The notes under the pieces: model-generated | The model's database searches: none | What the model saw: only the letters and a program-made list of their open reading frames with translations | Told to the model about the DNA's origin: nothing | Shown: positions 1-6,252 of the stretch, piece after piece | Numbering within the stretch: the stretch's first letter is position 1 | Layout of the letters: each line of letters begins with the position of its first letter | NCBI GenBank assembly: GCA_903927685.1 | Contig: CAIYOB010000318.1 | Span: 1 to 6,653 of the forward strand | Reading direction: 5' to 3' | From: an uncultured Planctomycetaceae bacterium | GTDB taxonomy: Bacteria; Planctomycetota; Planctomycetia; Pirellulales; Pirellulaceae | Length of the DNA stretch: 6,653 bases | Translations under genes and position numbers: made by a program

Positions 1-384
1 AATGCGGGGGAGGATGCCAAAGATCCCCTGCAAGGCGTCTGGATTGCCCGCTCCCTGGAATCCGATGGCAAGGCCGCTCCCGCCGAGGCGGTCAGACGCA
101 TGCAATTCACCTTCCAGGGCAAGAAACTCTTCATCAAGGGGAATTTCGCTGACGATCGTGTGGAGGAATGCACTTTCAAGGTCGACGTCACGCAGTCTCC
201 CAAGCACTTGGACATCACGCCGCCCGAATCGCAACTGCGGATTCCCGGAATCTACGACGTCAAGGACGACCAACTGAGCGTGTGCTTGCGGCATGCGAGT
301 AGTTCGGACGGGCGACCGACCGAGTTCGCATCGAAAGTGGATTCCAAACTGATCTTGATCGTATTCCAGAGGCAACACGAGTAG
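1..384 (+). CDS. TIGR03067-family protein, 3' part (5' end outside window)
   Basis: The frame is open from base 1 and ends at TAG 382-384, giving 127 visible residues with the N-terminus missing. The visible part matches the TIGR03067 pattern, a small beta-rich domain expanded in Planctomycetota. It begins with 'LQGVWIARSLESDGK' (residues 10-24; family form 'LQGtW...s.e.dGk'). The strands around 'FTFQGKKLFIKG', 'HLDITP' and 'IPGIYDVKDDQLSVCL' follow, and the domain closes with 'RPTEFASK...LILIVFQR'. These proteins usually have a signal peptide or sit inside larger secreted proteins, but that part lies outside the window. The molecular function of the family is not known. The methionine at base 100 falls inside the domain, so it is not the start. 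The gene converges on the TPR gene. The family call is from memory of the consensus. Confidence 0.85.
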   Translation, partial: NAGEDAKDPLQGVWIARSLESDGKAAPAEAVRRMQFTFQGKKLFIKGNFADDRVEECTFKVDVTQSPKHLDITPPESQLRIPGIYDVKDDQLSVCLRHASSSDGRPTEFASKVDSKLILIVFQRQHE

Positions 385-539
385 AGACCCCGCCGAGCGG
401 GCGACTCCCACCCTGCGGCTCGTTCCATTCCGGTTGCACATCGGACACGGTTCCGACGGTTCGGCCACGCTGGTGGATTCGGCGCGAGTCGTTGCCGGAC
501 CTGCCAGCGTGCGGGGCCAGCCGCCGCGCCGGTACGGGC

Positions 540-1883
540 TCAGGAATCGCCGGCGGGTGACGCGGCGGGCTCGTCCCGCCACGCCTGGTTCGCCTTGTAC
601 GCGTCCAGGGGCTTCTGTTCCTCGGCCCGGACGTCGGCCGGGGCCATGTCCAGCACTTCGGTCTGCCACTGGACGGCCTTCGCGAAATCGCCCGCCTCGG
701 CATAGGCGGCGGCCAGGGCCTTCAGGTCGGACCAGTCCTTCCAGTCGCCCAGTTCGCAGGCGGTTTTGGCCGATTCCACCGCTTGCTTGCCGTTGCGGAT
801 CGCCGAGTCGGGGCACGTGGCCAGCAGCCAGGCTTTGTTCTGATGAGCGAGGGCGTACTTGGGCGCCAAGCGGATGGACTCGTCGTAGTCCGCCAGGGCC
901 TCGCGATACTGCTTGAGCAGCTGCCGGTTGTAGCCGCGGTTGTTGTAGGCCACGGCGGCCTGCGGATTCAGCTTGAGCACCTGATCGAAATCGGCGATTG
1001 CCTTGGCGGGCTGTTTCCGCTGGAACCACAAGAAGCCGCGACTGCTGTAGGTCGGAATGTGTTTGGGGTCCAGCCGCAGGGCTTCCTCAAAGTCAGCCAG
1101 GGCCTTGTCCCAATTCTCCAGCGTCTGCCAGATCAGGCCCCGCTGGTGATAAGCCGCCGGGTTCTTGGGCTCCAAGCGGATCGCCTCGGCCAGATCGTCA
1201 ATCGCTTCGATCTCCTGGTTCGCCGCCTGCCGAGCCGCGGCGCGGTTCAGGTAGACCGAGGCGGTCTTATCGCCCCGCTCGATGGCCAGCGAAAAGTCCT
1301 CGACGGCCTTGTCCGCATGGCCCGCGGCCAGGTGCGCGACGCCGCGGTTGACGTACAAGTAGGCCTCCTTGACGCCCAGTCGACCGGCCATGTCGTAGTC
1401 CGCAATCGCCTTGTCAAACTCGCCTTGCGTCGCCAGCTGAATGCCGCGGTTCAGGTACACGGCGGGGTTTTTTGAGCCCAACTGGACCGCGCGGTCGTAG
1501 TCGGCCAACAGCTTGTCCGTCTGCCCGCTTTGGAGCCAGATCAGCGCCCGCCGTTCATAGTTCACCGGATCACGCGGGTTGGCGCGGATCAACTGGCTGA
1601 ACACCGGCTCGGCTTCCGCCAGACGGACCACGGCCGCCGGTTCGATCCAGCCCTTCATGCCGCGCGACGACTGGATCCAGTACTGGCCTTGGTCCGAGGT
1701 GAGAACCGTCAGGATCTCGCCCGCTTGCGTGGTGCCCACGGTTTTCTGGCCGTCCGTGACGCGATACGCGCCCCGGGCAACCACTTCGAACGACCGAGGC
1801 GGTTCGGCGGCGGGCGCCGACCAGGACAGCGCAACCAGGGCAACCAGCAGGACGCCGGACGCGGGGGGCGATCGTCGTGTCAT
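540..1883 (-). CDS. Secreted SH3-like/TPR-repeat protein
   Basis: A 447-residue protein. Residues 1-26 look like a Sec signal peptide: basic MTRR, a hydrophobic VLLVALVALSW core, and an APA-A type cleavage site. Residues 31-88 resemble a bacterial SH3-like domain ('GAYRVTDG...VGTTQAGEILTVL...YWIQS..GMKGWIEP'). From residue 105 there are seven back-to-back 34-residue TPR units (105-342) with the usual pattern ('Y.NRG....G..DKAIADYD.A..L.PK'). A C-terminal block 'AWLLATCPD...GKQAVESAKTACEL' (351-378) and a final TPR-like helix pair (384-417) follow. The last block is common in planctomycetal TPR proteins. The likely role is a periplasmic or envelope protein-protein scaffold; no catalytic domain is visible and the partner is unknown. 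The ATG at 1883 is preceded by a purine-rich GAGAGAAG, a modest ribosome-binding site. The frameshifted gene upstream on the same strand ends 42 bases away, so the two may share a transcript. Confidence 0.88.
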   Translation of the reverse strand: MTRRSPPASGVLLVALVALSWSAPAAEPPRSFEVVARGAYRVTDGQKTVGTTQAGEILTVLTSDQGQYWIQSSRGMKGWIEPAAVVRLAEAEPVFSQLIRANPRDPVNYERRALIWLQSGQTDKLLADYDRAVQLGSKNPAVYLNRGIQLATQGEFDKAIADYDMAGRLGVKEAYLYVNRGVAHLAAGHADKAVEDFSLAIERGDKTASVYLNRAAARQAANQEIEAIDDLAEAIRLEPKNPAAYHQRGLIWQTLENWDKALADFEEALRLDPKHIPTYSSRGFLWFQRKQPAKAIADFDQVLKLNPQAAVAYNNRGYNRQLLKQYREALADYDESIRLAPKYALAHQNKAWLLATCPDSAIRNGKQAVESAKTACELGDWKDWSDLKALAAAYAEAGDFAKAVQWQTEVLDMAPADVRAEEQKPLDAYKANQAWRDEPAASPAGDS

Positions 1884-1925
1884 TGCTTCTCTCGTCGGGG
1901 ATCCGGGGAACGCAACCCTACGAGT

Positions 1926-2453
1926 CTAGCATATTCCCAAGGCGAAGATCGTGCCGCCGGCGACACGCAGCCAGCCGAGGTCGTTGATCGTGTCGGTCGC
2001 GCGGAGTCCCCTGCCCGTCCAGGGGAAGCAGCACCGACCCGCGGCCCGGCGCCAATGCCACGAGCCAGTTGCGGCCGGTGTGAATGTAGCCCGTGTGGTT
2101 GAGCAAACCGTCCTGACCTGCGGCGAAAAAGCGATGGGGGAACCGGGCTCGTCCCCGGGAATCCGTCCGCAATTCGGCGAGCCCCGGCTCCATCCGTGCA
2201 GGGACAAACTCGGACAAGAGCTTGGGCGAGATCGGGCCTTCCAGCGGACACCGGGACCGTCGAGGACTGCGATTGTGGCTCCCTGGACGGGTTCCATCGT
2301 GTCCGTGTCGATGGCCAGCACTTCGACGTCAAGCTCCACTGATCCGCACCAGGCGACAACGGAGGCAGAATGGTAGCCAAACAGCGCCCCGGCGAGGGCC
2401 AACGGTCGATCCGTTTCGATCCGTTGCGCCGTTTGACTGGCCCCTCGACGCAC
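1926..2453 (-). pseudogene. Frameshifted small protein with carboxypeptidase-regulatory/transthyretin-like fold
   Basis: No single frame is open, but three consecutive pieces join into one coherent protein of about 175 residues. Piece 1 runs from GTG 2453 (GGAG six bases upstream) and includes 'ALFGYHSASVVAWCGS', a possible membrane or signal segment, then 'VELDVEVLAIDTDTMEPVQG' and 'ATIAVLDGP'. Piece 2, in another frame, has 'LEGPISPKLLSEFVPARMEP', 'TDSRGRARFPHRFFAAGQDG', 'HTGYIHTGRNWLVALAPGRG' and 'LLPLDGQ'. Piece 3 returns to the first frame with 'TINDLGWLRVAGGTIFALGIC' up to the TAG at 1926. The strand pattern (V.V.V.D..T..PV.GA, then TD..G.A.F, then V.APG) fits carboxypeptidase-regulatory-like Ig/transthyretin folds found in secreted proteins. 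The shifts fit loss of one C in the CCC run at 2253-2255 and gain of one G in the GGGG run at 2008-2011 (minus-strand bases). The net shift is zero, so sequencing error is a real alternative to a pseudogene. Function unknown. Confidence 0.6.
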
Positions 2454-2569
2454 GATATGCTCCGCTTTGCCCGTGAACGGCGGACTGCCGGCCCCGGGGA
2501 CAGCTTGCGCCCGGCCGGGCGAACGATGAGATCGAAGAGTGGTCATCCGAATTGGGAGCACCTTTTCCT
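2454..2569. promoter_or_regulatory. Divergent intergenic region with three short palindromes
   Basis: If the leftward small gene starts at GTG 2453 and the GH10 gene at ATG 2570, this 116-base gap must hold both 5' regions. It contains CCGT-GA-ACGG (2471-2480), CCCCGGGG (2492-2499) and the perfect 12-base palindrome GCCCGGCCGGGC (2509-2520). These could be operator-like, but such palindromes arise easily in GC-rich DNA. I see no convincing -35/-10 pair in either direction. Weak call. Confidence 0.25.
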
Positions 2570-3811
2570 ATGAACAGCAACAGCCAGATTCTTCGCCACG
2601 TGCTTTTCGCGATGGCGATCAGCGGGACGCTTGCGACCAGCCTGAACGCAGTGGATTCCGACCTCGACGAAGCTATCCGCAAGCATCGGATGGGGACGCT
2701 GGTGGTGCAGGCGGAGCCGGGCGCGGAGGTGCGGGTCGAGCAACTGCGGCACGAGTTCTGGTTCGGGGCGGCGCTGGCCAGCCAGATGTTCGGCGGGCGG
2801 GCGGACGCTGACGTTGCGGCCCAGTATCAGCGGGTGTTTCTGGAGAACTTCAACGCCGCGGTCACCGAAAACGCGCTCAAGTGGCACGCGATGGAACGTC
2901 GCCAGGGCGAGGTGGACTACGCGACGGTCGACGCGATTCTGAAGTGGACCGACCAGCACGCGATTCCTCTCCGCGGCCATAACGTCTTCTGGGGCGTCCC
3001 CAACATGGTGCAGGACTGGCAGAAGGCGCTGAGCGACGAGGAATTGCGGCGGACGGTCGAGGCCCGGGCTCGAGACGTCGCGCGGCGTTACCGGGGACGG
3101 TTCGCCGAATACGATCTGAACAACGAGATGCTGCACGGCAACTACTACGAACAGCGATTGGGGCCGGAGATCACGCGCGAGATGGCCGCGTGGATGCGGC
3201 AGGAGGATCCTCAGGCGGTGCTGTACCTGAACGACTACGACATCCTGACCGGCCGGCGGGTGGACGACTACGCGGCTCAAATCAGGCACCTGCTCGAGCA
3301 GGGCGTGCCGATCGGCGGGATCGGCGTCCAGGGGCATCTGCACGGCGACTCGTTCGATCCGGTCGCCCTGCGGGCCGCGCTGGATCAGCTGGCCCAGTTC
3401 AAGCTGCCCATCCGCGTGACCGAGTTCAACTTTCCCGGCCAACGGTCCAAGTACTACGGTCGGCGCGACGTGCGTTTGACGGACGAAGAAGAACAGGCCA
3501 AAGCCCGGGGGCTGACCGACTATTATCGGATCTGCTTTGCCCATCCAGCCGTCGACGGGATCCTGATGTGGGGCTTCTGGGAAGGCGCCAACTGGATCCC
3601 CGCCTCGTCCCTGTACCGGCGTGACTGGTCGCCGACGCCGGCCGCCCAGGCGTATCGAGATCTGGTGTTCAAGGAATGGTGGACCAAGTGGTCGGGCCGC
3701 GCCGACGCCCAGGGCCGATGCGAAATCCGGGCGTTTTATGGCACGTACCGCGTGACGGCCGACGGCAAGGAGACGATCGTTCGCCTGCCGCGGCAAGTTA
3801 ATCCAGGTTGA
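2570..3811 (+). CDS. Secreted GH10-family endo-1,4-beta-xylanase-like glycoside hydrolase
   Basis: A 413-residue protein from ATG 2570. Residues 1-27 form a signal peptide ending near 'TSLNA', so the enzyme should act outside the cytoplasm. An N-terminal beta-rich lead-in ('HRMGTLVVQAEPGAEVRVEQ', 39-58) precedes the GH10 barrel (about 60-370). GH10 landmarks are 'ENALKWHAMERRQGEVDY' (100-117), 'RGHNVFWG' (135-142), 'YDLNNEMLHG' with putative acid/base Glu186, 'LNDYD' (220-224), 'GIGVQGHLH' (250-258), 'RVTEFNFPG' with putative nucleophile Glu285, and 'MWGFWEGANW' (333-342). Both catalytic glutamates are present. By family knowledge the enzyme cleaves internal beta-1,4 bonds of xylan or a related polysaccharide. 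The usual 'RGHxLxWH' and 'WDVVNE' motifs are altered, so the substrate is uncertain. A TTG at 2552 is in frame but would put six residues before the signal peptide. The last 14 bases overlap the convergent ThuA gene. Confidence 0.88.
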   Translation: MNSNSQILRHVLFAMAISGTLATSLNAVDSDLDEAIRKHRMGTLVVQAEPGAEVRVEQLRHEFWFGAALASQMFGGRADADVAAQYQRVFLENFNAAVTENALKWHAMERRQGEVDYATVDAILKWTDQHAIPLRGHNVFWGVPNMVQDWQKALSDEELRRTVEARARDVARRYRGRFAEYDLNNEMLHGNYYEQRLGPEITREMAAWMRQEDPQAVLYLNDYDILTGRRVDDYAAQIRHLLEQGVPIGGIGVQGHLHGDSFDPVALRAALDQLAQFKLPIRVTEFNFPGQRSKYYGRRDVRLTDEEEQAKARGLTDYYRICFAHPAVDGILMWGFWEGANWIPASSLYRRDWSPTPAAQAYRDLVFKEWWTKWSGRADAQGRCEIRAFYGTYRVTADGKETIVRLPRQVNPG

Positions 3812-4748
3812 ACTTCTTCCGCACTGCCTCGCGGTCAAAGTTCTTCGGCGGCTCGTAGTCCTGGTTTTGTTCCAGGTCTGCCATGGTCGGTGGCTTGTCG
3901 CATACGCCCTTTTCGGGCACGTCGGCTTTCGCCACCCAGACGATGCCGTTCAGGACGAGCTTGCGGAAGCCGGAGTTGGCCCAATTCCAGTGCCAGTGGC
4001 CGCCGGTGAAGCCGAAGCCGCGCTGGCCGCCGACTCGCTCGGAGACCCAGGCCAGATGTTGCGGCTCCTTACGTTCGAGGACCGCCGCACGCACGTCCGG
4101 GTTATTGCTGCGTTCGCCGTCCGGATGAGCCAGGGTTTCCGGTCCGGGCAGCGCCGACAGCAGCGGCGTGACGCCTTGCATGTTCGGCCGGAACCGCATG
4201 TGGTAGTACCACTCGTCGTCCGCCTCAAAGGGTTCGACGCCACGCGTGACGGGATGCTCGGGCAGCTTGTCGAACTTGGCGGTCCAGTGCGGGTTGACCG
4301 ACCAGTTGATCTCAAAATAGCCGCCGATCCACTTCAGGAAGTAGTCGCCCGCCTCGCCGCGAGGCACTTCGACGCCATAGTGCAGGCAGGCGATCCCGAC
4401 GCCTTTCTCGGCCAAGGCGTCGATTTCTTTCAGATGCTGCATCGCCGGGTGACCACCGCTGCCATCGGCAAAGAAGACGACCGCATCGCAGCCGTCGAAC
4501 ACCGACGTGTTCTTGGGATACCCGTCGCGGACCACCACGCAATGAAAGCCCGGCAGGCTGCTCTCCAACGCCTTGGCCAGCAACAGGCAGCCGGCGAAGT
4601 GCTCGTGACTGGCGTATCCATGACTGGGTCGGCCGGCAACGAAGACGACTTTCTTGGTGCCGTCTGCGGCCCGCGAATCTCCAGGTATTGAGCCAGCTGC
4701 AGCGACCAGCGCCGCTAGCAGGACGTACAGGGGCAGTTTGTGCAGCAT
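3798..4748 (-). CDS. Secreted ThuA-like domain protein
   Basis: A 316-residue protein. Residues 1-27 are a signal peptide ('LPLYVLLAALVAAAG', cleavage likely after 'DSRA'). A ThuA-like domain, with a class I glutamine amidotransferase-like fold, spans about 33-272. It begins 'KKVVFVAGRPSHGYASHEHF' (32-51), has 'YDAVVFF'-type strand 'CDAVVFFADGSGGHP' (87-101), the elbow-like 'GIACLHYG' (118-125), 'YFEINWSVNPHW' (144-155), 'HPVTRGVEPFEADDEWYYHM' (165-184) and 'GFGFTGGHWHWNWA' (244-257). The charged tail (273-316) is not part of the domain as I know it. ThuA was named from trehalose utilisation in rhizobia; planctomycetes carry many secreted versions that sit near sugar-related genes, and their reaction is not settled. 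The start is strongly supported by GAGGAG (4762-4757) eight bases before the ATG. It ends convergently with the GH10 gene, and a likely own promoter lies at 4800-4828. Confidence 0.88.
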   Translation of the reverse strand: MLHKLPLYVLLAALVAAAGSIPGDSRAADGTKKVVFVAGRPSHGYASHEHFAGCLLLAKALESSLPGFHCVVVRDGYPKNTSVFDGCDAVVFFADGSGGHPAMQHLKEIDALAEKGVGIACLHYGVEVPRGEAGDYFLKWIGGYFEINWSVNPHWTAKFDKLPEHPVTRGVEPFEADDEWYYHMRFRPNMQGVTPLLSALPGPETLAHPDGERSNNPDVRAAVLERKEPQHLAWVSERVGGQRGFGFTGGHWHWNWANSGFRKLVLNGIVWVAKADVPEKGVCDKPPTMADLEQNQDYEPPKNFDREAVRKKFNLD

Positions 4749-4782
4749 CGAATTTTCTCCTCAATGTCGTGTGGGCAGGTCA

Positions 4783-4808
4783 GGGTATACACTGAACAGA
4801 GAATACCC
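4783..4808. repeat. Inverted repeat GGGTAT-N14-ATACCC, possible operator
   Basis: Perfect six-base arms at 4783-4788 and 4803-4808 are separated by 14 bases. The right arm overlaps the proposed -10 box of the ThuA-gene promoter, and the left arm lies just past the expected transcription start, which is where a repressor would bind. Six-base arms are short, so chance remains possible. Confidence 0.35.
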
Positions 4809-4828
4809 GTGCGGGCTCGGAGCGTCAA
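4800..4828 (-). promoter_or_regulatory. Candidate sigma70-type promoter for the ThuA-domain gene
   Basis: Read on the minus strand, TTGACG (4828-4823; five of six to TTGACA) is followed after exactly 17 bases by TATTCT (4805-4800; four of six to TATAAT). This predicts a transcript start near 4793 and a leader of about 45 bases that carries the strong GAGGAG ribosome-binding site. Planctomycete promoter consensus is less well known than that of E. coli, so this is a sequence-match inference. Confidence 0.45.
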
Positions 4829-4878
4829 ACCGGGGCGTGGGCGGAAATCGTTGCCAAAAAAGGAGTTGCGAAGAGAAC

Positions 4879-4945
4879 GTCGCATCGTCTGAGTGTACGG
4901 ACCGGGGCGCTGCCCAGAAACCTGCAAGACGCCTTGCGATGCGGC
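4879..4945 (+). other. Potential leader stem upstream of the ECF sigma gene
   Basis: Bases 4879-4888 can pair with 4936-4945 in a ten-pair stem with two G-U wobbles; its core CGCATCG/CGATGCG is seven perfect pairs. A competing hairpin, GCAAG-ACGC-CTTGC (4924-4937), shares bases with the 3' arm. The stem ends 11 bases before the GGGAGA ribosome-binding site. No clear plus-strand promoter was found, so whether this segment is transcribed is unknown. The apparent structure may be chance. Confidence 0.25.
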
Positions 4946-4970
4946 AACTAAGACCTGGGAGAAACGAAGC

Positions 4971-5534
4971 GTGAGCACAAGGCCGGGCGGCTCCGCCGTG
5001 ATCCAGAACGTGGACTTGCCGAATGCGCTGCGCCAGCACGACCGCTGGCTGCGGACGATCGTGTATTCCCGCGTGGGAGGAGCGGAGGGTGTCGATGACG
5101 TGATGCAGGAAGTGGCACTGGCGGCCGTCCGTCAAGCGGCGACGCTGCCGGATGCCAGCCGGCTTGCGCCGTGGCTGTATCGCGTGGCCGTGCGCCAGTC
5201 GCTGCTGTACCGTCGCAAGGCGGGGCGGCGGCGCAAACTGACGAACGGCTACGCGGCCCAGAAACCGCCCGCCGAGCATGACGACACCTCGCCCGAGCCC
5301 CTGGACTGGCTGCTGGCCCAGGAGCGGTCACGGCTGGTCCGCACGTCCTTGGATCGGTTGGCGCGGCGCGACCGGGAGATTTTGCTGCTGAAGTACGCAG
5401 AGAACTGGAGTTACCAGCAGATCGCCGAACACTTGGGGGTCACGCCCAGCGCCGTGGAAGCGCGTTTGCACCGCGCTCGCGGGCGGCTGCGGACCGAGTT
5501 GGCGGCGATCGAAGGCAGCGAGGACAAGCGATGA
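4971..5534 (+). CDS. ECF (sigma70-family) RNA polymerase sigma factor
   Basis: A 187-residue cytoplasmic protein from GTG 4971. Region 2 is at about 16-83, with the 'VDDVMQEVALAAVRQ' helix (41-55), the 'APWLYRVAVRQSLLYRRK' stretch (66-83) that normally binds core polymerase and melts the -10 region, and a basic run after it. A linker (84-118) leads to region 4 (about 121-176), with 'LDRLARRDREILLLKYAENW' (127-146) and the helix-turn-helix 'YQQIAEHLGVTPSAVEARLH' (148-167), which reads the -35 box. There is no region 3 and no extra C-terminal domain, so this is a minimal ECF factor. GGGAGA (4957-4962) eight bases before the GTG decides the start; an in-frame GTG at 4893 lacks a ribosome-binding site. 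The gene overlaps the anti-sigma gene by four bases (ATGA), which implies translational coupling. It probably directs its own operon, but I could not find a matching promoter. Confidence 0.9.
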   Translation: MSTRPGGSAVIQNVDLPNALRQHDRWLRTIVYSRVGGAEGVDDVMQEVALAAVRQAATLPDASRLAPWLYRVAVRQSLLYRRKAGRRRKLTNGYAAQKPPAEHDDTSPEPLDWLLAQERSRLVRTSLDRLARRDREILLLKYAENWSYQQIAEHLGVTPSAVEARLHRARGRLRTELAAIEGSEDKR

Positions 5535-6226
5535 ACGAGACCAAGAGATTGCCGCTGGACGACCGACTGCTGGACCGGTTGGTCGACGGCGAGTTGAGCC
5601 CGGACGAGTATGCGGCGGTGCTGCGGTCGCTGGGGGATGCGCCCGACGGTTGGCGGCGTTGCGCGTTAGCGTTTCTGGAAGCCCAGGCGTGGCAGCGGGA
5701 ACTGGGATTGGCAAGTCGCCAGACTCAATCGCCGCCAGCGCCCCCGGTGATCATCCGGCCAACGGCCGCACCACGGCGCTGGCCGCTGCTCTTGGCCACC
5801 GCCGCCAGCTTTCTGCTGGCGTTCGGTTTGGGCATCGCCATGCGTCCGTCGGCGTCCGGGCCTGCATCGACAGGCGAGCAAATAGTCCGCGACGATACCC
5901 GCCCCGGCGTGCCGGGCCAGCAGTCAGTCCTGCCGGCCGCGGATTCGCCCAGCGGCAACGTGACGTTTGTGATGGATCACGGCGATGGCTTGGGCAGCCG
6001 AGAGGTTCCGGTGCCGGTGTACGAGTGGTCGCCGGAGAATGCACAGTGGTTGTCGGGCCAGCCAGCGGCTCCCTCGTCGGGACTGGAGCGGGCGGTCCAG
6101 CGATTCGGACACCAAGTGCGGACCCACAAGCACTTTATTCCCTTCGAGACCGGTGATGGCCGGGATGTTGTGTTCCCCGTAGATCAAGTGGAGATTACGC
6201 CTGCAGGCCGGCGGACGTATCAGTAA
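5531..6226 (+). CDS. Single-pass membrane anti-sigma factor
   Basis: A 231-residue protein. The cytoplasmic N-terminal domain (8-60) has the planctomycetal anti-sigma pattern 'LLDRLVDGELSPDEYAAVLR' (13-32), then 'DGWRRCALAFLEAQAW' (39-54). One transmembrane helix lies at about 84-104 ('WPLLLATAASFLLAFGLGIA') after a basic 'PRR', so the C-terminus should be outside the cytoplasm. A Pro/Ser/Gly-rich linker leads to a C-terminal sensor-like part (140-231) with 'NVTFVMDHG', 'VPVPVYEW' and the block 'RFGHQVRTHKHFIPFETGDG', 'RDVVFPVDQVEI'. There is no HxxxCxxC zinc motif, so it is not a ZAS-type zinc anti-sigma. It should hold the ECF factor inactive at the membrane until the periplasmic part senses a signal. 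Translation is coupled by the ATGA overlap, with GAGGA six bases before the ATG. The role rests mainly on gene order and topology. Confidence 0.82.
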   Translation: MNETKRLPLDDRLLDRLVDGELSPDEYAAVLRSLGDAPDGWRRCALAFLEAQAWQRELGLASRQTQSPPAPPVIIRPTAAPRRWPLLLATAASFLLAFGLGIAMRPSASGPASTGEQIVRDDTRPGVPGQQSVLPAADSPSGNVTFVMDHGDGLGSREVPVPVYEWSPENAQWLSGQPAAPSSGLERAVQRFGHQVRTHKHFIPFETGDGRDVVFPVDQVEITPAGRRTYQ

Positions 6227-6252
6227 AGCCCCGTAGAAAAGGAGAATCGAAC

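Noticed and set aside
389..401. Hairpin CCCGC-CGA-GCGGG just after the TIGR03067 stop codon, as a terminator
   Set aside because: The stem has only five pairs and no T-run follows, so it does not meet the usual criteria for an intrinsic terminator. Nothing else is recognisable in 385-539.
783..1475. A 230-codon open frame on the plus strand opposite the TPR gene
   Set aside because: The repeats of the TPR gene keep the opposite strand open. The encoded protein only mirrors the TPR periodicity and has no independent signal.
1951..2376. A 141-codon plus-strand open frame between the TPR and GH10 genes
   Set aside because: It lies opposite the frameshifted minus-strand gene. Its sequence has no recognisable fold pattern, whereas the minus strand gives coherent conserved-looking blocks.
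2552..2569. TTG 2552 as the start of the GH10 gene
   Set aside because: It would add GAPFP ahead of the signal peptide, and the purine-rich GGGAG lies after it, not before. ATG 2570 is better.
2543..3838. A 431-codon open frame on the minus strand opposite the GH10 gene
   Set aside because: It is the mirror of a well-supported gene in GC-rich DNA. Its protein is rich in Arg, Pro, His and Val with no domain pattern, while the plus strand has a signal peptide and all the GH10 motifs.
4893..4970. Upstream GTG 4893 as the start of the ECF sigma factor
   Set aside because: It has no ribosome-binding site and adds 26 residues that do not resemble sigma region 2, whereas GTG 4971 has GGGAGA at good spacing.
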